Origin: Flavobacterium sp.
Lineage (GTDB): Bacteria > Bacteroidota > Bacteroidia > Flavobacteriales > Flavobacteriaceae
Direction: 5' to 3'
NCBI GenBank assembly: GCA_030153045.1
Contig: JASLID010000091.1
Coordinates: 1 to 64,000 of the forward strand
DNA: 64,000 nt
The notes beneath the pieces were generated by a model. That model saw only the letters and a program-made list of their open reading frames with translations. It searched no databases and was not told the DNA's origin. The translations under genes and the position numbers were made by a program. Shown piece by piece: positions 1-7,758 of the stretch (positions are counted from its first letter, which is position 1; every line of letters starts with the position of its first letter).

Positions 1-62
1 AGCTGGTTCAGAGCACCTCGTTTACACCGAGGGGGTCGGGGGTTCGAACCCCTCATCGCCCA
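1..62 (+). tRNA. tRNA-Val (anticodon TAC), 5' part missing
   Basis: This is the 3' part of a tRNA; the acceptor 5' strand and part of the D arm lie before the window. The anticodon stem CCTCG/CGAGG encloses the loop TTTACAC, which gives anticodon TAC and reads GTA (valine). The T arm has the loop TTCGAAC closed by five pairs. It is followed by the acceptor 3' strand and discriminator A62. The genomic sequence after it (CA, then A) does not encode a full CCA tail. A terminator follows directly. Confidence 0.93.
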
Positions 63-63
63 C

Positions 64-96
64 AAAACTTCTCAAGAAATTGAGAAGTTTTTTTTT
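64..96 (+). terminator. Rho-independent terminator of the tRNA-Val unit
   Basis: A 12-bp stem (AAAACTTCTCAA paired with TTGAGAAGTTTT) with a 4-base loop is followed by a run of T. It begins two bases after the tRNA, so it probably ends the tRNA transcript. Confidence 0.88.
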
Positions 97-159
97 GCGG
101 TAAACTGAAAAATAAGGAGAAGTTTTATTGTATACTGCTTTTTTCAATATTAAAATTGT

Positions 160-1617
160 TTAAGCGCCTTTTTTCTTTAGACACCTTCCTCTCGGCTCAT
201 TACCCTCATGAAGCACGATTTCGGAATGTAAGAAATGTGCAGCTTCTGCTGAATCTTTCACTTTGGTAGCACTGCGTTCTAACATTTCTGATTCAAACTC
301 AGTTAATACACTTTCTCTCACGCCGGTTTTTCTCCATTGAGATAACGGTTTGCATCCTTTTGAGATTCCTCGAGCCAGTGTGAGCGCATCCAACAGCGCT
401 TGATTTGCTCCCTGTCCTTTAAATGGACTCATTGGGTGAGCTGCATCTCCAATCAGTGTCACAGGTCCCCCTTTATCCAGCAATTCTGATTTGAGTAATT
501 CTCGGTCATACACGGGATAGCCAGAAATTTGTGCTTCTAGGGTTGCTGCTAAAATCTGAGGAATGGGATCGTGCCACTGAGTTCGTCGACAGGCTTCTTC
601 CTTGAGTGCTTGAGGTCCTTGAGTACTTAATTCCTTAGCTTCTTCTTCTGGCATTGGGAAACTAAGCTGCCACATCACCGAGTCTGACGTGTAAGGCATA
701 ATGTAAATCCGCTCATTGCCATTGGCGGTTTGAAATACAGTGGCCGAGTCCAGCAAAGAACTATTAAGACCTTCGAGAGTGCTCAAAGGACAAATACCTA
801 ATATTACAATACAACCCAGGTAGCGTAAAGGGGTTATATCTTCGCCAATCAGCAACCTTCGCACCGAACTACGAATACCATCAGCTCCAACCACAAGATC
901 TGCCTTGAAGTTCTTCACCTCTCCGTCCACTTGAAAGCTTAAATCAACACTTTCATCCTTACATGTTGCAAAATTTACTAACTGATGTCCCCACTGTATC
1001 GCGCTATGTCCGCCGAGTTGCTCAAGTAGGGCTAAGCGTAAAGATTGTCGAGCGATATGCACATTTGTACGTTTCGGAGACGTTTTTGTATCTGACGGCA
1101 TCCACTTTCTATTTCCCCATTCACCGATTACTTTTCCTTCAGTAGTATGCACCAAATGTCTTGTTGAAATCACCCCTTCGTCTAACGAGAAAACACCCAA
1201 TCCTTCAATCGCTTTACTGGCTTGTTGTAAAGTGAGTCCATAGCCCTGAGATCGTGCATCGAAGTGATTGTCTCGCTCAAAAAGAGTAAAAGGGATTCCA
1301 CGATGCAAACAAGCCACAGCTAGTGCCACGCCTCCAATACCACCACCAATAATTGCTACGTGTGGGTAGTTTTCTGTATCTGTTATGGGAGGACTGGCAG
1401 ATTGAAGTAATCCAGATCCGAAACAGTTCAAGCAGGAGTATAGGTGTCCCTTAGGACGAATGGGAGCCATTCCTTCGCTTTTCATTTTTTCAAATTGATC
1501 GAATTCCATCTGGAAGCGGAGTCGTACTTTCTTACTGAGCCTTTGCCTTTTTTTGCCACGTCCTTGACATTCCTGACAAATAGTCCAGCTTGCTTCTTCA
1601 TTTTCCACTTTTTTCAC
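160..1617 (-). CDS. FAD-dependent aromatic-type monooxygenase with zinc-finger-like N-terminal extension
   Basis: Group A flavin monooxygenase of the salicylate/kynurenine hydroxylase kind (FAD_binding_3 fold), 485 residues. The GxGxxG dinucleotide fold (VAIIGGGIGG) is near residues 87-97. The DG motif (VVGADGIRSSVRR) is near 242-255. The second FAD-ribityl motif (GDAAHPMSPFKGQGAN) is near 390-405. Such enzymes use NAD(P)H and O2 to hydroxylate small, often aromatic, substrates; the substrate here cannot be told. The first 75 residues are unusual: they contain CQECQGRGK and CLNCFGSG, two CxxCxGxG repeats as in the DnaJ cysteine-rich domain, so they may bind zinc. The start codon is GTG, with AAAGAG just upstream; no in-frame ATG precedes the cysteine pairs. 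Base composition looks richer in G+C than the neighbours. It is a single-gene unit next to a tRNA. Confidence 0.85.
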   Translation of the reverse strand: MKKVENEEASWTICQECQGRGKKRQRLSKKVRLRFQMEFDQFEKMKSEGMAPIRPKGHLYSCLNCFGSGLLQSASPPITDTENYPHVAIIGGGIGGVALAVACLHRGIPFTLFERDNHFDARSQGYGLTLQQASKAIEGLGVFSLDEGVISTRHLVHTTEGKVIGEWGNRKWMPSDTKTSPKRTNVHIARQSLRLALLEQLGGHSAIQWGHQLVNFATCKDESVDLSFQVDGEVKNFKADLVVGADGIRSSVRRLLIGEDITPLRYLGCIVILGICPLSTLEGLNSSLLDSATVFQTANGNERIYIMPYTSDSVMWQLSFPMPEEEAKELSTQGPQALKEEACRRTQWHDPIPQILAATLEAQISGYPVYDRELLKSELLDKGGPVTLIGDAAHPMSPFKGQGANQALLDALTLARGISKGCKPLSQWRKTGVRESVLTEFESEMLERSATKVKDSAEAAHFLHSEIVLHEGNEPRGRCLKKKGA

Positions 1618-1778
1618 TTTCTCTTTATTTCACTTGATCTTGACTCCTCTATTAGACAAAAGATTAGCGGCGCAAAACTACTTTTTCAAATTGAAATAGA
1701 AAGGGTTTTCCAAAGCTATTTTATTAATTTTTTTTCAAATCATGCAAAAATGGTTCGTAAATAGTTCCGTTTAGACCA

Positions 1779-1812
1779 CAAAAAAAGCACCTCAAATGAA
1801 GTGCTTTTTTTA
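1779..1812 (-). terminator. Terminator of the hydrolase-sigma-membrane protein operon
   Basis: On the minus strand the stem AAAAAAAGCAC pairs with GTGCTTTTTTT, just beyond the stop codon at 1820. The T tract is on the minus-strand side as expected. The A/T symmetry could also stop plus-strand transcription. Confidence 0.75.
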
Positions 1813-1819
1813 TACCTTT

Positions 1820-2413
1820 TTATTGCTCATATTCATTTTCTACTTTTTTGATGCTATTAATTATAGCTTCTATTTTGTCGTATTCTTTTTGTTTTTGTTT
1901 CTTACCAAGAATGAAATAGGCAAACAGCATCCATGCAGTGTATAGTGTGAGAACTATTAATTTCATTTGTGTTGACATGGGAGTCATCACTTCAATAAAA
2001 TAAAATACAAAGGCTAAATTCAGTAAAATAAAATAAGCTAACGTGCCTTTTGTACTTACCAATTTCAAGAAGGTATAAAATTGTTCAAGTTGTACTAATA
2101 CTTTCTTAGGAGACTGTGTTAAGTCAATTTTTTTCAGTTTGTATAACTGATAAAGACGTATAACAGAAAAGGCAAAAATGGTAAATAACATTAATCCAAT
2201 CCCAATGAATGTTGTAATCATTTTAAAATCAATCGAGGATGTAACCCAAATAAGTGCTACAATTGTGGATAATAGTATTCCTATTTGAAGGATCATTTTG
2301 TTTCCCATCGTTTGCTTTTCTTTTTTAGCTTTCGAAATGATTTGGGAAACGTCTGGGACAGCACTTTCTTTTTGCTGATTCCATATCTCTTTTAGGTTAT
2401 CAAACTCTTTCAT
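1820..2413 (-). CDS. Four-helix membrane protein downstream of an ECF sigma factor (possible anti-sigma)
   Basis: 197 residues. A charged cytoplasmic N-terminus of about 40 residues (MKEFDNLKEIWNQQK) is followed by four hydrophobic segments near 42-60, 64-86, 122-141 and 150-168, and a lysine-rich tail. It overlaps the sigma-factor gene by 14 bp, so the two are translationally coupled. The N-terminal motif and position are typical of small Bacteroidota proteins encoded right after ECF sigma factors, which are assumed to hold the sigma factor at the membrane. I see no zinc-binding anti-sigma motif (HxxxCxxC), so the anti-sigma role is inferred from position only. Confidence 0.75.
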   Translation of the reverse strand: MKEFDNLKEIWNQQKESAVPDVSQIISKAKKEKQTMGNKMILQIGILLSTIVALIWVTSSIDFKMITTFIGIGLMLFTIFAFSVIRLYQLYKLKKIDLTQSPKKVLVQLEQFYTFLKLVSTKGTLAYFILLNLAFVFYFIEVMTPMSTQMKLIVLTLYTAWMLFAYFILGKKQKQKEYDKIEAIINSIKKVENEYEQ

Positions 2414-2903
2414 ATTTCGCGTAAATGGTACTTAATTGTTGTTTTATTCTGTGAATTTTTACTCTTAAATTGCCTTCTGAGATCTCAGTTACAGTGGCAA
2501 TTTCTTCATAAGGAACTTCTTCTAGTAACAAAGTGATGATCAATCTGTCTGCTTCAGAAAGTTCACTGATGCATTTGTATAAAAGTTGTACTTGTTGTTC
2601 TTTGTCGTCCAATTCGTCTTCCTGTCGGAGGATTGCTTTGTCTATATCGACACTCTTTTTATTCTTCTGACTTCGCAAATGATACAAACAGGTATTTACT
2701 GCAATTCGGTAAATCCATGTGCTAATTTGTGAATCACCTCTGAATTTATCCATATTTTGCCATGCTTTTATGAAAACTTCCTGAAGCAAATCATCGGCTT
2801 CCATAGCATTTCCGGTATAACCTAAGCACAAACGATGTACTTTTGGTGAATATGTTTTGTAAAGTTCCTTAAAAAAAGAATCTTGGTTTTGGTTGTTTGT
2901 CAC
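2400..2903 (-). CDS. RNA polymerase ECF-type sigma factor (sigma-70 family)
   Basis: 167 residues, normal for a group 4 sigma factor. Region 2 spans about 14-80 (YSPKVHRLCLGYTGNAMEAD, then LLQEVFIKAWQNMDKFRG and STWIYRIAVNTCL). Region 4 spans about 105-160 (LSEADRLIITLLLEEVPYEEIA, then SEGNLRVKIHRIKQQL), with the helix-turn-helix that reads the -35 element. It would direct RNA polymerase to a small regulon, usually for envelope or stress responses. It starts 11 bp after the hydrolase stop codon and overlaps the next gene, so all three are probably one transcript. Confidence 0.92.
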   Translation of the reverse strand: MTNNQNQDSFFKELYKTYSPKVHRLCLGYTGNAMEADDLLQEVFIKAWQNMDKFRGDSQISTWIYRIAVNTCLYHLRSQKNKKSVDIDKAILRQEDELDDKEQQVQLLYKCISELSEADRLIITLLLEEVPYEEIATVTEISEGNLRVKIHRIKQQLSTIYAKYERV

Positions 2904-2913
2904 TTGTGCAGAA

Positions 2914-3771
2914 TTAAGATTTTAAGAATGCATCAATCTCGTTAAAGAACCATTCTTGTTGGTCGTACATGATAAAATGTTTGCTGTCGGCCACTTTAAT
3001 CGTTTTATTTTTCAATTGAGCATATTGTTCGTTGTATATTTTTTCACTGGCTTCTTTGGTGCCAAAAAGACTTGCCATGACTAATATAGGTGATTTTATG
3101 TTGGCAATGTCTTTTCTTAAATCGGTTAACGACATTTCTATTATTGTGCTTCCTAAAGTTTTTCTATCGCTTTCAAAACTCCATTCTGCAATTCTTTTGG
3201 CACGAATAGAATCGCTTACTTGATACAACATGGCTTTGGTCATATTTTTTACATAACCTTCAGTTGGTATAGCCTTGAAATTTTTGATCACTGCTTCTTT
3301 GTTGAATTGCGGATTGCTTTTTAACGATTCTACTGTAGCAGCTGGATTTGAAATGGCTGATACGAAAGGTACACCATCAACACAGATTCCTTTTCCAAAT
3401 AAATCTGGTGCACTGCTCTGTACCCATAGAGTCATAAATGCTCCTAAACTGTGACCAATTAGCATTGGTTTTTTAAGTTTTTTGTCTTTTACGTATTGAA
3501 TGATTTGGTTGTGAACTGTTTTTAGGATTTCTTCATCTTCAATTGGTTTTGCAGTTCCGAAACCTGCTATAGTTAGTACATGTAGTTCGTAATTGTTTTT
3601 TAAATGATCTACTGTTTCATTCCAAACTTCACCACTGCATGAATAACCAGGAATTAAAATAACAGGCTGTCCTTTACCAGATACTTTTACTTCAAAAGCG
3701 GAATGTTGTTGTGCGAATGAAACTACACTTGCTAATAAGATTGCTAAAGAGAAGATTAATTTTTTGCTCAT
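2914..3771 (-). CDS. Secreted alpha/beta-hydrolase
   Basis: Alpha/beta-hydrolase fold. The nucleophile elbow is GHSLGAF. The oxyanion region is ILIPGYSCSG. Candidate acid and histidine are in the last third (VADSKHFIMYD). I place the start at the ATG at 3771 because the protein then begins with a clean signal peptide (MSKKLIFSLAILLASVVSFAQ). An ATG 45 bp upstream (3816) would add 15 polar residues before it. The product should be exported to the periplasm or surface; the substrate is unknown. It is the first gene of an operon with the sigma factor and membrane protein, which suggests that its expression or product is linked to that sigma system. Confidence 0.82.
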   Translation of the reverse strand: MSKKLIFSLAILLASVVSFAQQHSAFEVKVSGKGQPVILIPGYSCSGEVWNETVDHLKNNYELHVLTIAGFGTAKPIEDEEILKTVHNQIIQYVKDKKLKKPMLIGHSLGAFMTLWVQSSAPDLFGKGICVDGVPFVSAISNPAATVESLKSNPQFNKEAVIKNFKAIPTEGYVKNMTKAMLYQVSDSIRAKRIAEWSFESDRKTLGSTIIEMSLTDLRKDIANIKSPILVMASLFGTKEASEKIYNEQYAQLKNKTIKVADSKHFIMYDQQEWFFNEIDAFLKS

Positions 3772-4051
3772 AGCTTTTAAATTGTTTTTTTGGAATTGGT
3801 GAATGGTTGATTTCATAATATTTATTTTTTAATTGTTTAATGATTTCTCTTTTGATACATCATGAATTCAATTGTTACAAAAAAAATGAATTATTTTTTA
3901 ATTTACTTATAATCAATGTTTTATAAAGTGTGTTTTTTGTTTAAATAGGAGATTTTTATTCTTTCCAATTTCTAATTTTAATCGATGAAGTGTTCTATTT
4001 TATAGATGAAATGCACTTTTTTTTCGAGTCATTTTGTAAATAAAAAGTTAC

Positions 4052-4106
4052 TAATTTATTGATTTTCAGTAGTTTATCGATTTTATTTGGTAGTTTATCG
4101 ATTTTA
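4052..4106. repeat. Short direct repeats in an AT-rich divergent intergenic region
   Basis: The unit TAGTTTATCGATTTTA occurs at 4070-4085 and 4091-4106 (period 21). A diverged copy (TAATTTATTGATTTTC) lies at 4052-4067. The 408-bp gap between the hydrolase and CAP genes (3772-4179) is otherwise AT-rich and has no credible ORF. It must hold the promoters of both divergent genes. The repeats start about 75-130 bp upstream of the CAP start and could be operators, but nothing in the sequence proves it. Confidence 0.5.
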
Positions 4107-4179
4107 ATTGTAATGTTGTCATGTCGAAAGCGTATAATGATTTTGACAGTAACACACAACAACATAAATTTTGGGGCTT

Positions 4180-4677
4180 ATGAAAATCACTTTATCAAAA
4201 ATCGTTTTTTTAGTTTTAATTTCTTTTTCAATTGTATCATGTTCTAAAGAAGAAGATACAGAAAAACCAGCCGACACTGTTCAGGCGAATGTAACATACA
4301 ATTATGTGACTGATGAAGTTCAGGTTCTGGATTTGATAAATAACCACAGACAAAGTTTAGGGTTGAATAAATTGGAAAAAATTGATTATGTATCAGTAAA
4401 ATCTGAAGAGCACACTAAATATATGATTTCAACAGGTTCAGTAAATCATAACTTTTTTCAAGACAGATACGAAAGCATCATGACAACATTAGGAGCAAAA
4501 AATGTAAGCGAAAATTTAGCTTATAATTATTCAACAGCTCAAGGAGTAGTAAATGCTTGGTTAAACAGTGCTGGACACAAAGCGAATATTGAAGGCGATT
4601 TTACACATTTCGGAATTTCAATTCGCACTAATGCAGAAGGAAAAAAATATTACACGAATATATTCGTAAAAAAATAA
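4180..4677 (+). CDS. CAP/SCP-domain lipoprotein
   Basis: 165 residues. The lipobox ISFSIVSC ends at residue 21 and is followed by SKEEDTEK, so it is a lipidated envelope protein. The CAP (SCP/PR-1) fold runs from about 45 to the end: the first helix VLDLINNHRQSLGLNKL, then HNFFQDR, SENLAYN and the motif WLNSAGHKANI. CAP proteins of bacteria are extracellular; their activity is mostly unknown. A TTG nine bases upstream is in frame, but the ATG at 4180 puts the signal peptide directly at the start (MKITLSKIVFLVL). A strong terminator follows. Confidence 0.88.
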   Translation: MKITLSKIVFLVLISFSIVSCSKEEDTEKPADTVQANVTYNYVTDEVQVLDLINNHRQSLGLNKLEKIDYVSVKSEEHTKYMISTGSVNHNFFQDRYESIMTTLGAKNVSENLAYNYSTAQGVVNAWLNSAGHKANIEGDFTHFGISIRTNAEGKKYYTNIFVKK

Positions 4678-4710
4678 AAAGTTAGTTTGTTATTTTGTTT
4701 ATTTGATTGA

Positions 4711-4745
4711 AAAGTGCCATAGTCCCCCAACTATGGCACTTTTTA
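4711..4745. terminator. Bidirectional terminator between convergent genes
   Basis: A 14-bp perfect stem (AAAGTGCCATAGT with ACTATGGCACTTT and flanking A/T pairs) with a C-rich loop. T runs follow on both strands. It separates the CAP gene (+) from the DUF4268 gene (-). Confidence 0.9.
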
Positions 4746-4747
4746 GT

Positions 4748-5191
4748 TTAGGTGTTAATTTCTAAATCTTTTATGTAATCTTCATTTTCATAGAAAAACC
4801 TTTCGAAAGCATCCATTTTGTCATTAAAAAAATCAAATATTGTTGGCCATGAATCTTTGTTGTTTAGGCTAATTCCTAATTTTTCAACCCAAACTCGGCT
4901 AATAATTTTACCAGATTCTAAATAAAAATTTCTTTCTAAAATAGCATCAGGTAGGAAGTCCTCGATCAAAATGGTTTTTAAAGATTCAATTTTTTCGAAA
5001 TAAATCTTTCGCTTTTCTTCGTCCTTTGGTTCAATGTCAAGAAGCACTTGAGCTTTCTTATTGTCAACATAAAATTTGAATGTAACATCTTTAATTTTAG
5101 TGTTATAAAGAAGCCACTTTCGCGGATAGGCATCGGCAAACTGCGTCCAAAATTCTTTTTTTATACGCAAACTTTCTTCCTTACTATACAT
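4748..5191 (-). CDS. DUF4268 domain-containing protein
   Basis: 147 residues, soluble, with no signal peptide. The sequence matches my memory of DUF4268: an N-terminal KKEFWTQFADAYPRK, a central strand-rich part (FKFYVDNKKAQVLLDIEP), and an acidic aromatic C-terminus (PTIFDFFNDKMDAFERFF). The domain is found alone in Bacteroidota or at the end of some nuclease-like proteins; no activity is known to me. It is a single gene, convergent with the CAP gene. Confidence 0.8.
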   Translation of the reverse strand: MYSKEESLRIKKEFWTQFADAYPRKWLLYNTKIKDVTFKFYVDNKKAQVLLDIEPKDEEKRKIYFEKIESLKTILIEDFLPDAILERNFYLESGKIISRVWVEKLGISLNNKDSWPTIFDFFNDKMDAFERFFYENEDYIKDLEINT

Positions 5192-5292
5192 GCTTTGAGT
5201 CTAATATTATTGTTAAATTCATTTTTTTGAGCTATCTTTATGTTAGTGTTGATTTTAAATCAATAAGATAACTATTGTTAAAATCCTAAAAA

Positions 5293-5931
5293 ATGCAATT
5301 TTCTGATTTTTTAAAATATGTGCCAAAAATAACAAAAGAATCGCTACCAGCTACCAAAGCGCATGCAAAAATGGTTCCGCCAGAGCGAATAGACTTTTTG
5401 AAGAACCATGACTTTTTGAATGTGGTTCCCAAAAAGGCTGCGGTTTTGATGTTGTTATACCCTAAAGAGAATGTAACACATTTGGCACTAATTATTAGAA
5501 ATTCATATCCAGGCATTCATGCTTCGCAAATTGCATTTCCGGGGGGGAAAGTAGAAGTGTATGATGCTGATTTATCTGAAACCGCCCTTAGAGAGACGCA
5601 TGAAGAAATAGGAGTTCCTTCTCATTTAGTTAAAATGATTAAAGCGTGTAGCGAAGTTTATATTCCACCCAGTAATTATCTAGTATCTCCATTTTTAGGT
5701 TTTTCAGAAACAGAATTGTCATTTACTCTAAATCCCGAAGAAGTCTCGGGTTTAATTGAGTTGCCATTATATGAATTTTTAGATGATAGTATTATTGTTA
5801 ATGTCGATATGTCTACTTCTTATGCTACCAATATTTCGGTTCCAGCTTTTCAAATAAATGAGCACTTAGTCTGGGGTGCCACAGCCATGATGATGAGTGA
5901 ATTGAAGGAGATTATCAAAAAAGTCTTATAA
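5293..5931 (+). CDS. Nudix hydrolase, CoA pyrophosphatase (NudL/PCD1-like)
   Basis: 212 residues. The Nudix region IAFPGGKVEVYDADLSE and ALRETHEEIGV (about residues 84-112) contains the metal-binding REXXEEXG core. The wider pattern (RNSYPGIHASQIAFPGG) is that of the CoA-pyrophosphatase branch, which cleaves coenzyme A or acyl-CoA to phosphopantetheine and 3',5'-ADP. It is followed after 38 bp by the acyltransferase gene. A -7-like box between them suggests the second gene also has its own promoter. Confidence 0.88.
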   Translation: MQFSDFLKYVPKITKESLPATKAHAKMVPPERIDFLKNHDFLNVVPKKAAVLMLLYPKENVTHLALIIRNSYPGIHASQIAFPGGKVEVYDADLSETALRETHEEIGVPSHLVKMIKACSEVYIPPSNYLVSPFLGFSETELSFTLNPEEVSGLIELPLYEFLDDSIIVNVDMSTSYATNISVPAFQINEHLVWGATAMMMSELKEIIKKVL

Positions 5932-5938
5932 TTTTTTG

Positions 5939-5946
5939 TACCTTTG
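5939..5946 (+). promoter_or_regulatory. -7 box (TACCTTTG) of the acyltransferase gene
   Basis: TACCTTTG matches the Bacteroidota -7 consensus TAnnTTTG and lies 24 bp before the ATG at 5970. I do not see a TTG at ideal -33 spacing. The box overlaps an in-frame GTG at 5946, which argues against translation starting there. Confidence 0.5.
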
Positions 5947-5969
5947 TGGGCTATTATTTTTACAAAACT

Positions 5970-6788
5970 ATGGGATTATTTAAAAGAAATCCTTTCGGAC
6001 ATATCCTTTTTATTAAACGTTGGCTTATTAGAATTTTCGGTGCAGTTACGCATAGAAGATATAGAGGGTTTAATGAACTTCATATAGAAGGTTCCGAAAT
6101 ACTAAAAAATTTACCGGACAAGAATGTTCTCTTGATATCCAATCATCAAACGTATTTTGCTGATGTGGTTGCCATGTTTCATGTTTTTAATGCCAGTTTG
6201 AGTGGCCGAGAAGACAATATAAAAAACATAGGTTACTTATGGAATCCAAAACTTAATATCTACTATGTTGCTGCTAAAGAAACCATGCAATCTGGATTGT
6301 TACCAAGAATTTTATCGTATGTTGGGGCAATAACGGTTGAAAGAACTTGGAGAGCAGGAGGGAAGGATGTTGCCGAACATGAAAAGAAAGAAGTCAATTT
6401 AAACGATACCGAAAATATTAAAATTGCGCTAGAAGATGGCTGGGTAATTACTTTTCCACAAGGAACTACTAAGTCATTTAAACCAGTTCGAAAAGGAACA
6501 GCTCACATTATAAAGCAGCATAAACCTATAGTTGTACCAATCGTTATTGATGGTTTTCGTAGATCGTTTGATAAAAAAGGATTACGATTAAAGAAAAAAG
6601 GAATACTGCAATCATTTACTATTAAAGAACCTCTAGTTTTTGATTATGATAATGAATCTATTGAGGAAATTGTCGAAAAAGTAGAGTATGCAATAGAACA
6701 ACATCCATCATTTTTAAAAGTACTCTCAGTTGAAGAAATTGAAGAATTACAAGAGTTAGATAGACTTCGCCAATGGCATATAGATTAA
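5970..6788 (+). CDS. 1-acyl-sn-glycerol-3-phosphate acyltransferase (PlsC-like)
   Basis: 272 residues from the ATG at 5970 (MGLFKRNPFGHILF). It belongs to the PlsC/LPLAT superfamily, which transfers an acyl chain to lysophosphatidate or related lysolipids at the inner membrane. Motif I is SNHQTYFAD: the histidine and aspartate are separated by five residues, not the four of the canonical NHX4D. Motif III is FPQGTTKS in place of FPEGTRS. A motif-IV-like VPIVIDGF follows. These deviations suggest a divergent subfamily, so the exact lysolipid substrate is uncertain. A GTG 24 bp upstream is in frame but sits inside a promoter-like box. Confidence 0.82.
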   Translation: MGLFKRNPFGHILFIKRWLIRIFGAVTHRRYRGFNELHIEGSEILKNLPDKNVLLISNHQTYFADVVAMFHVFNASLSGREDNIKNIGYLWNPKLNIYYVAAKETMQSGLLPRILSYVGAITVERTWRAGGKDVAEHEKKEVNLNDTENIKIALEDGWVITFPQGTTKSFKPVRKGTAHIIKQHKPIVVPIVIDGFRRSFDKKGLRLKKKGILQSFTIKEPLVFDYDNESIEEIVEKVEYAIEQHPSFLKVLSVEEIEELQELDRLRQWHID

Positions 6789-6790
6789 TA

Positions 6791-6820
6791 AAAAAGCCCC
6801 AATAATTTGGGGCTTTTTTT
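6791..6820. terminator. Bidirectional terminator between PlsC-like and DUF1456 genes
   Basis: The stem AAAAAGCCCCA pairs with TTGGGGCTTTTT around a short AATAA-type loop, and T runs occur on both strands. The convergent gene's stop codon at 6819 touches its end. Confidence 0.9.
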
Positions 6821-7250
6821 ATTTTTTATTCTTACCATTATTAAATTTAACTTTCTCAACAACCTGAACTTTTGGAGCAGGCTTTTTAGAATTCGGTTTT
6901 GGTTTTCCAGCAGCTTTTGGCTTAAAATCGGCTTTTGGTTTAAATTCCGTTTTAGACTTATCGGAAATGTTTTGTTTAACTGTAGCTTGGTTTTGCTTGA
7001 TAACATCCATGGCATTTTTAGGATTTTCTTTTGTACCACGTAGATGAATTACCAATCCGTTCAAAAAATTACGTAGTACTTGATCACCACATTCCATAAA
7101 ATTTTCGTGGTCTTCTTTGCGAAAAAGATTCCCTATTTCGCCTTTAGACATTCTAAAGTCTACCAATTCTAAAATTTCTACAATCTGATCATCTCTTAAT
7201 TGTAAGGCAACTCGAAGTTTTTTAAATATATCGTTGTTATTCATATTCAC
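6819..7250 (-). CDS. DUF1456 (YehS-like) family protein with basic low-complexity tail
   Basis: 143 residues. Residues 1-75 form the DUF1456 unit (NNNDIFKKLRVALQLRDDQIVEIL, with GEIGNLFRKEDHENF and VLRNFLNGLVIHLRG). The E. coli YehS type has two copies of this unit; here only one is clear. It is followed by about 60 residues rich in Lys, Pro and Ala, which may be disordered and bind nucleic acid or partners. A TATCTTTG box (7263-7270 on the minus strand) lies 12 bp before the start, so the leader would be very short. Function unknown. Confidence 0.83.
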   Translation of the reverse strand: MNMNNNDIFKKLRVALQLRDDQIVEILELVDFRMSKGEIGNLFRKEDHENFMECGDQVLRNFLNGLVIHLRGTKENPKNAMDVIKQNQATVKQNISDKSKTEFKPKADFKPKAAGKPKPNSKKPAPKVQVVEKVKFNNGKNKK

Positions 7251-7335
7251 TAATTATTTGAGCAAAGATACATAAAATCGATTGGAGCTTTTTTGATTCC
7301 GATTTTAATTTTACTTTAGCCGAAAATATCATACC

Positions 7336-7737
7336 ATGGATTCTTACGAAGAAAAAATTAGTTTACTATCTGAGATGATTGCTTTTGCTGTTATTGACGG
7401 CGAATTGCATGATCGGGAATACGATTTTCTTTTGCTGGTTTCACATGAGTTGAATATTGACAAAGAAACTTTCTTGGATTTATTCAGCAGAAGGAATGAA
7501 TTTAAAGTTGTAAAAGACGAGTTTCACAGAATTCTGCATTTTTATCGATTGGCATTATTAATGCATTGTGATGGAGTTTTGCACGAAAGAGAAAAAATTG
7601 CCATCAACGAAATTGGAATTAATATGGGATTAAATCCAAGTGCGATGAAACGTATTTTAAAGCTGATGGAAGAATCTCCCGATCAAATGATTGATGCTGA
7701 AATTGTCGTGGGTGCTTTCCAGGAGCAGCACAATTAG
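7336..7737 (+). CDS. TerB-like helical protein
   Basis: 133 residues, all-helical. It has two TerB-like acidic metal-site patterns: FAVIDGELHDREYDFL near 18-33 and LMHCDGVLHEREKIAINEIG near 72-93. The family is often annotated as tellurite resistance TerB, but single-domain copies in Bacteroidota have no shown link to tellurite. It is divergent from the DUF1456 gene with an 85-bp gap, and a TACTTTAG box lies at 7312-7319. Cytoplasmic, function unknown. Confidence 0.75.
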   Translation: MDSYEEKISLLSEMIAFAVIDGELHDREYDFLLLVSHELNIDKETFLDLFSRRNEFKVVKDEFHRILHFYRLALLMHCDGVLHEREKIAINEIGINMGLNPSAMKRILKLMEESPDQMIDAEIVVGAFQEQHN

Positions 7738-7758
7738 TTCTCAATTCTAACAATATTT

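Noticed and set aside
1..1764. tRNA-bound genomic island starting at tRNA-Val
   Set aside because: There is no integrase and no repeat of the tRNA end in the window, and only the monooxygenase gene looks compositionally different.
6785..7043. Two short frames overlapping the DUF1456 gene
   Set aside because: They are out-of-frame shadows of the lysine-rich tail and lack any start or family signal.
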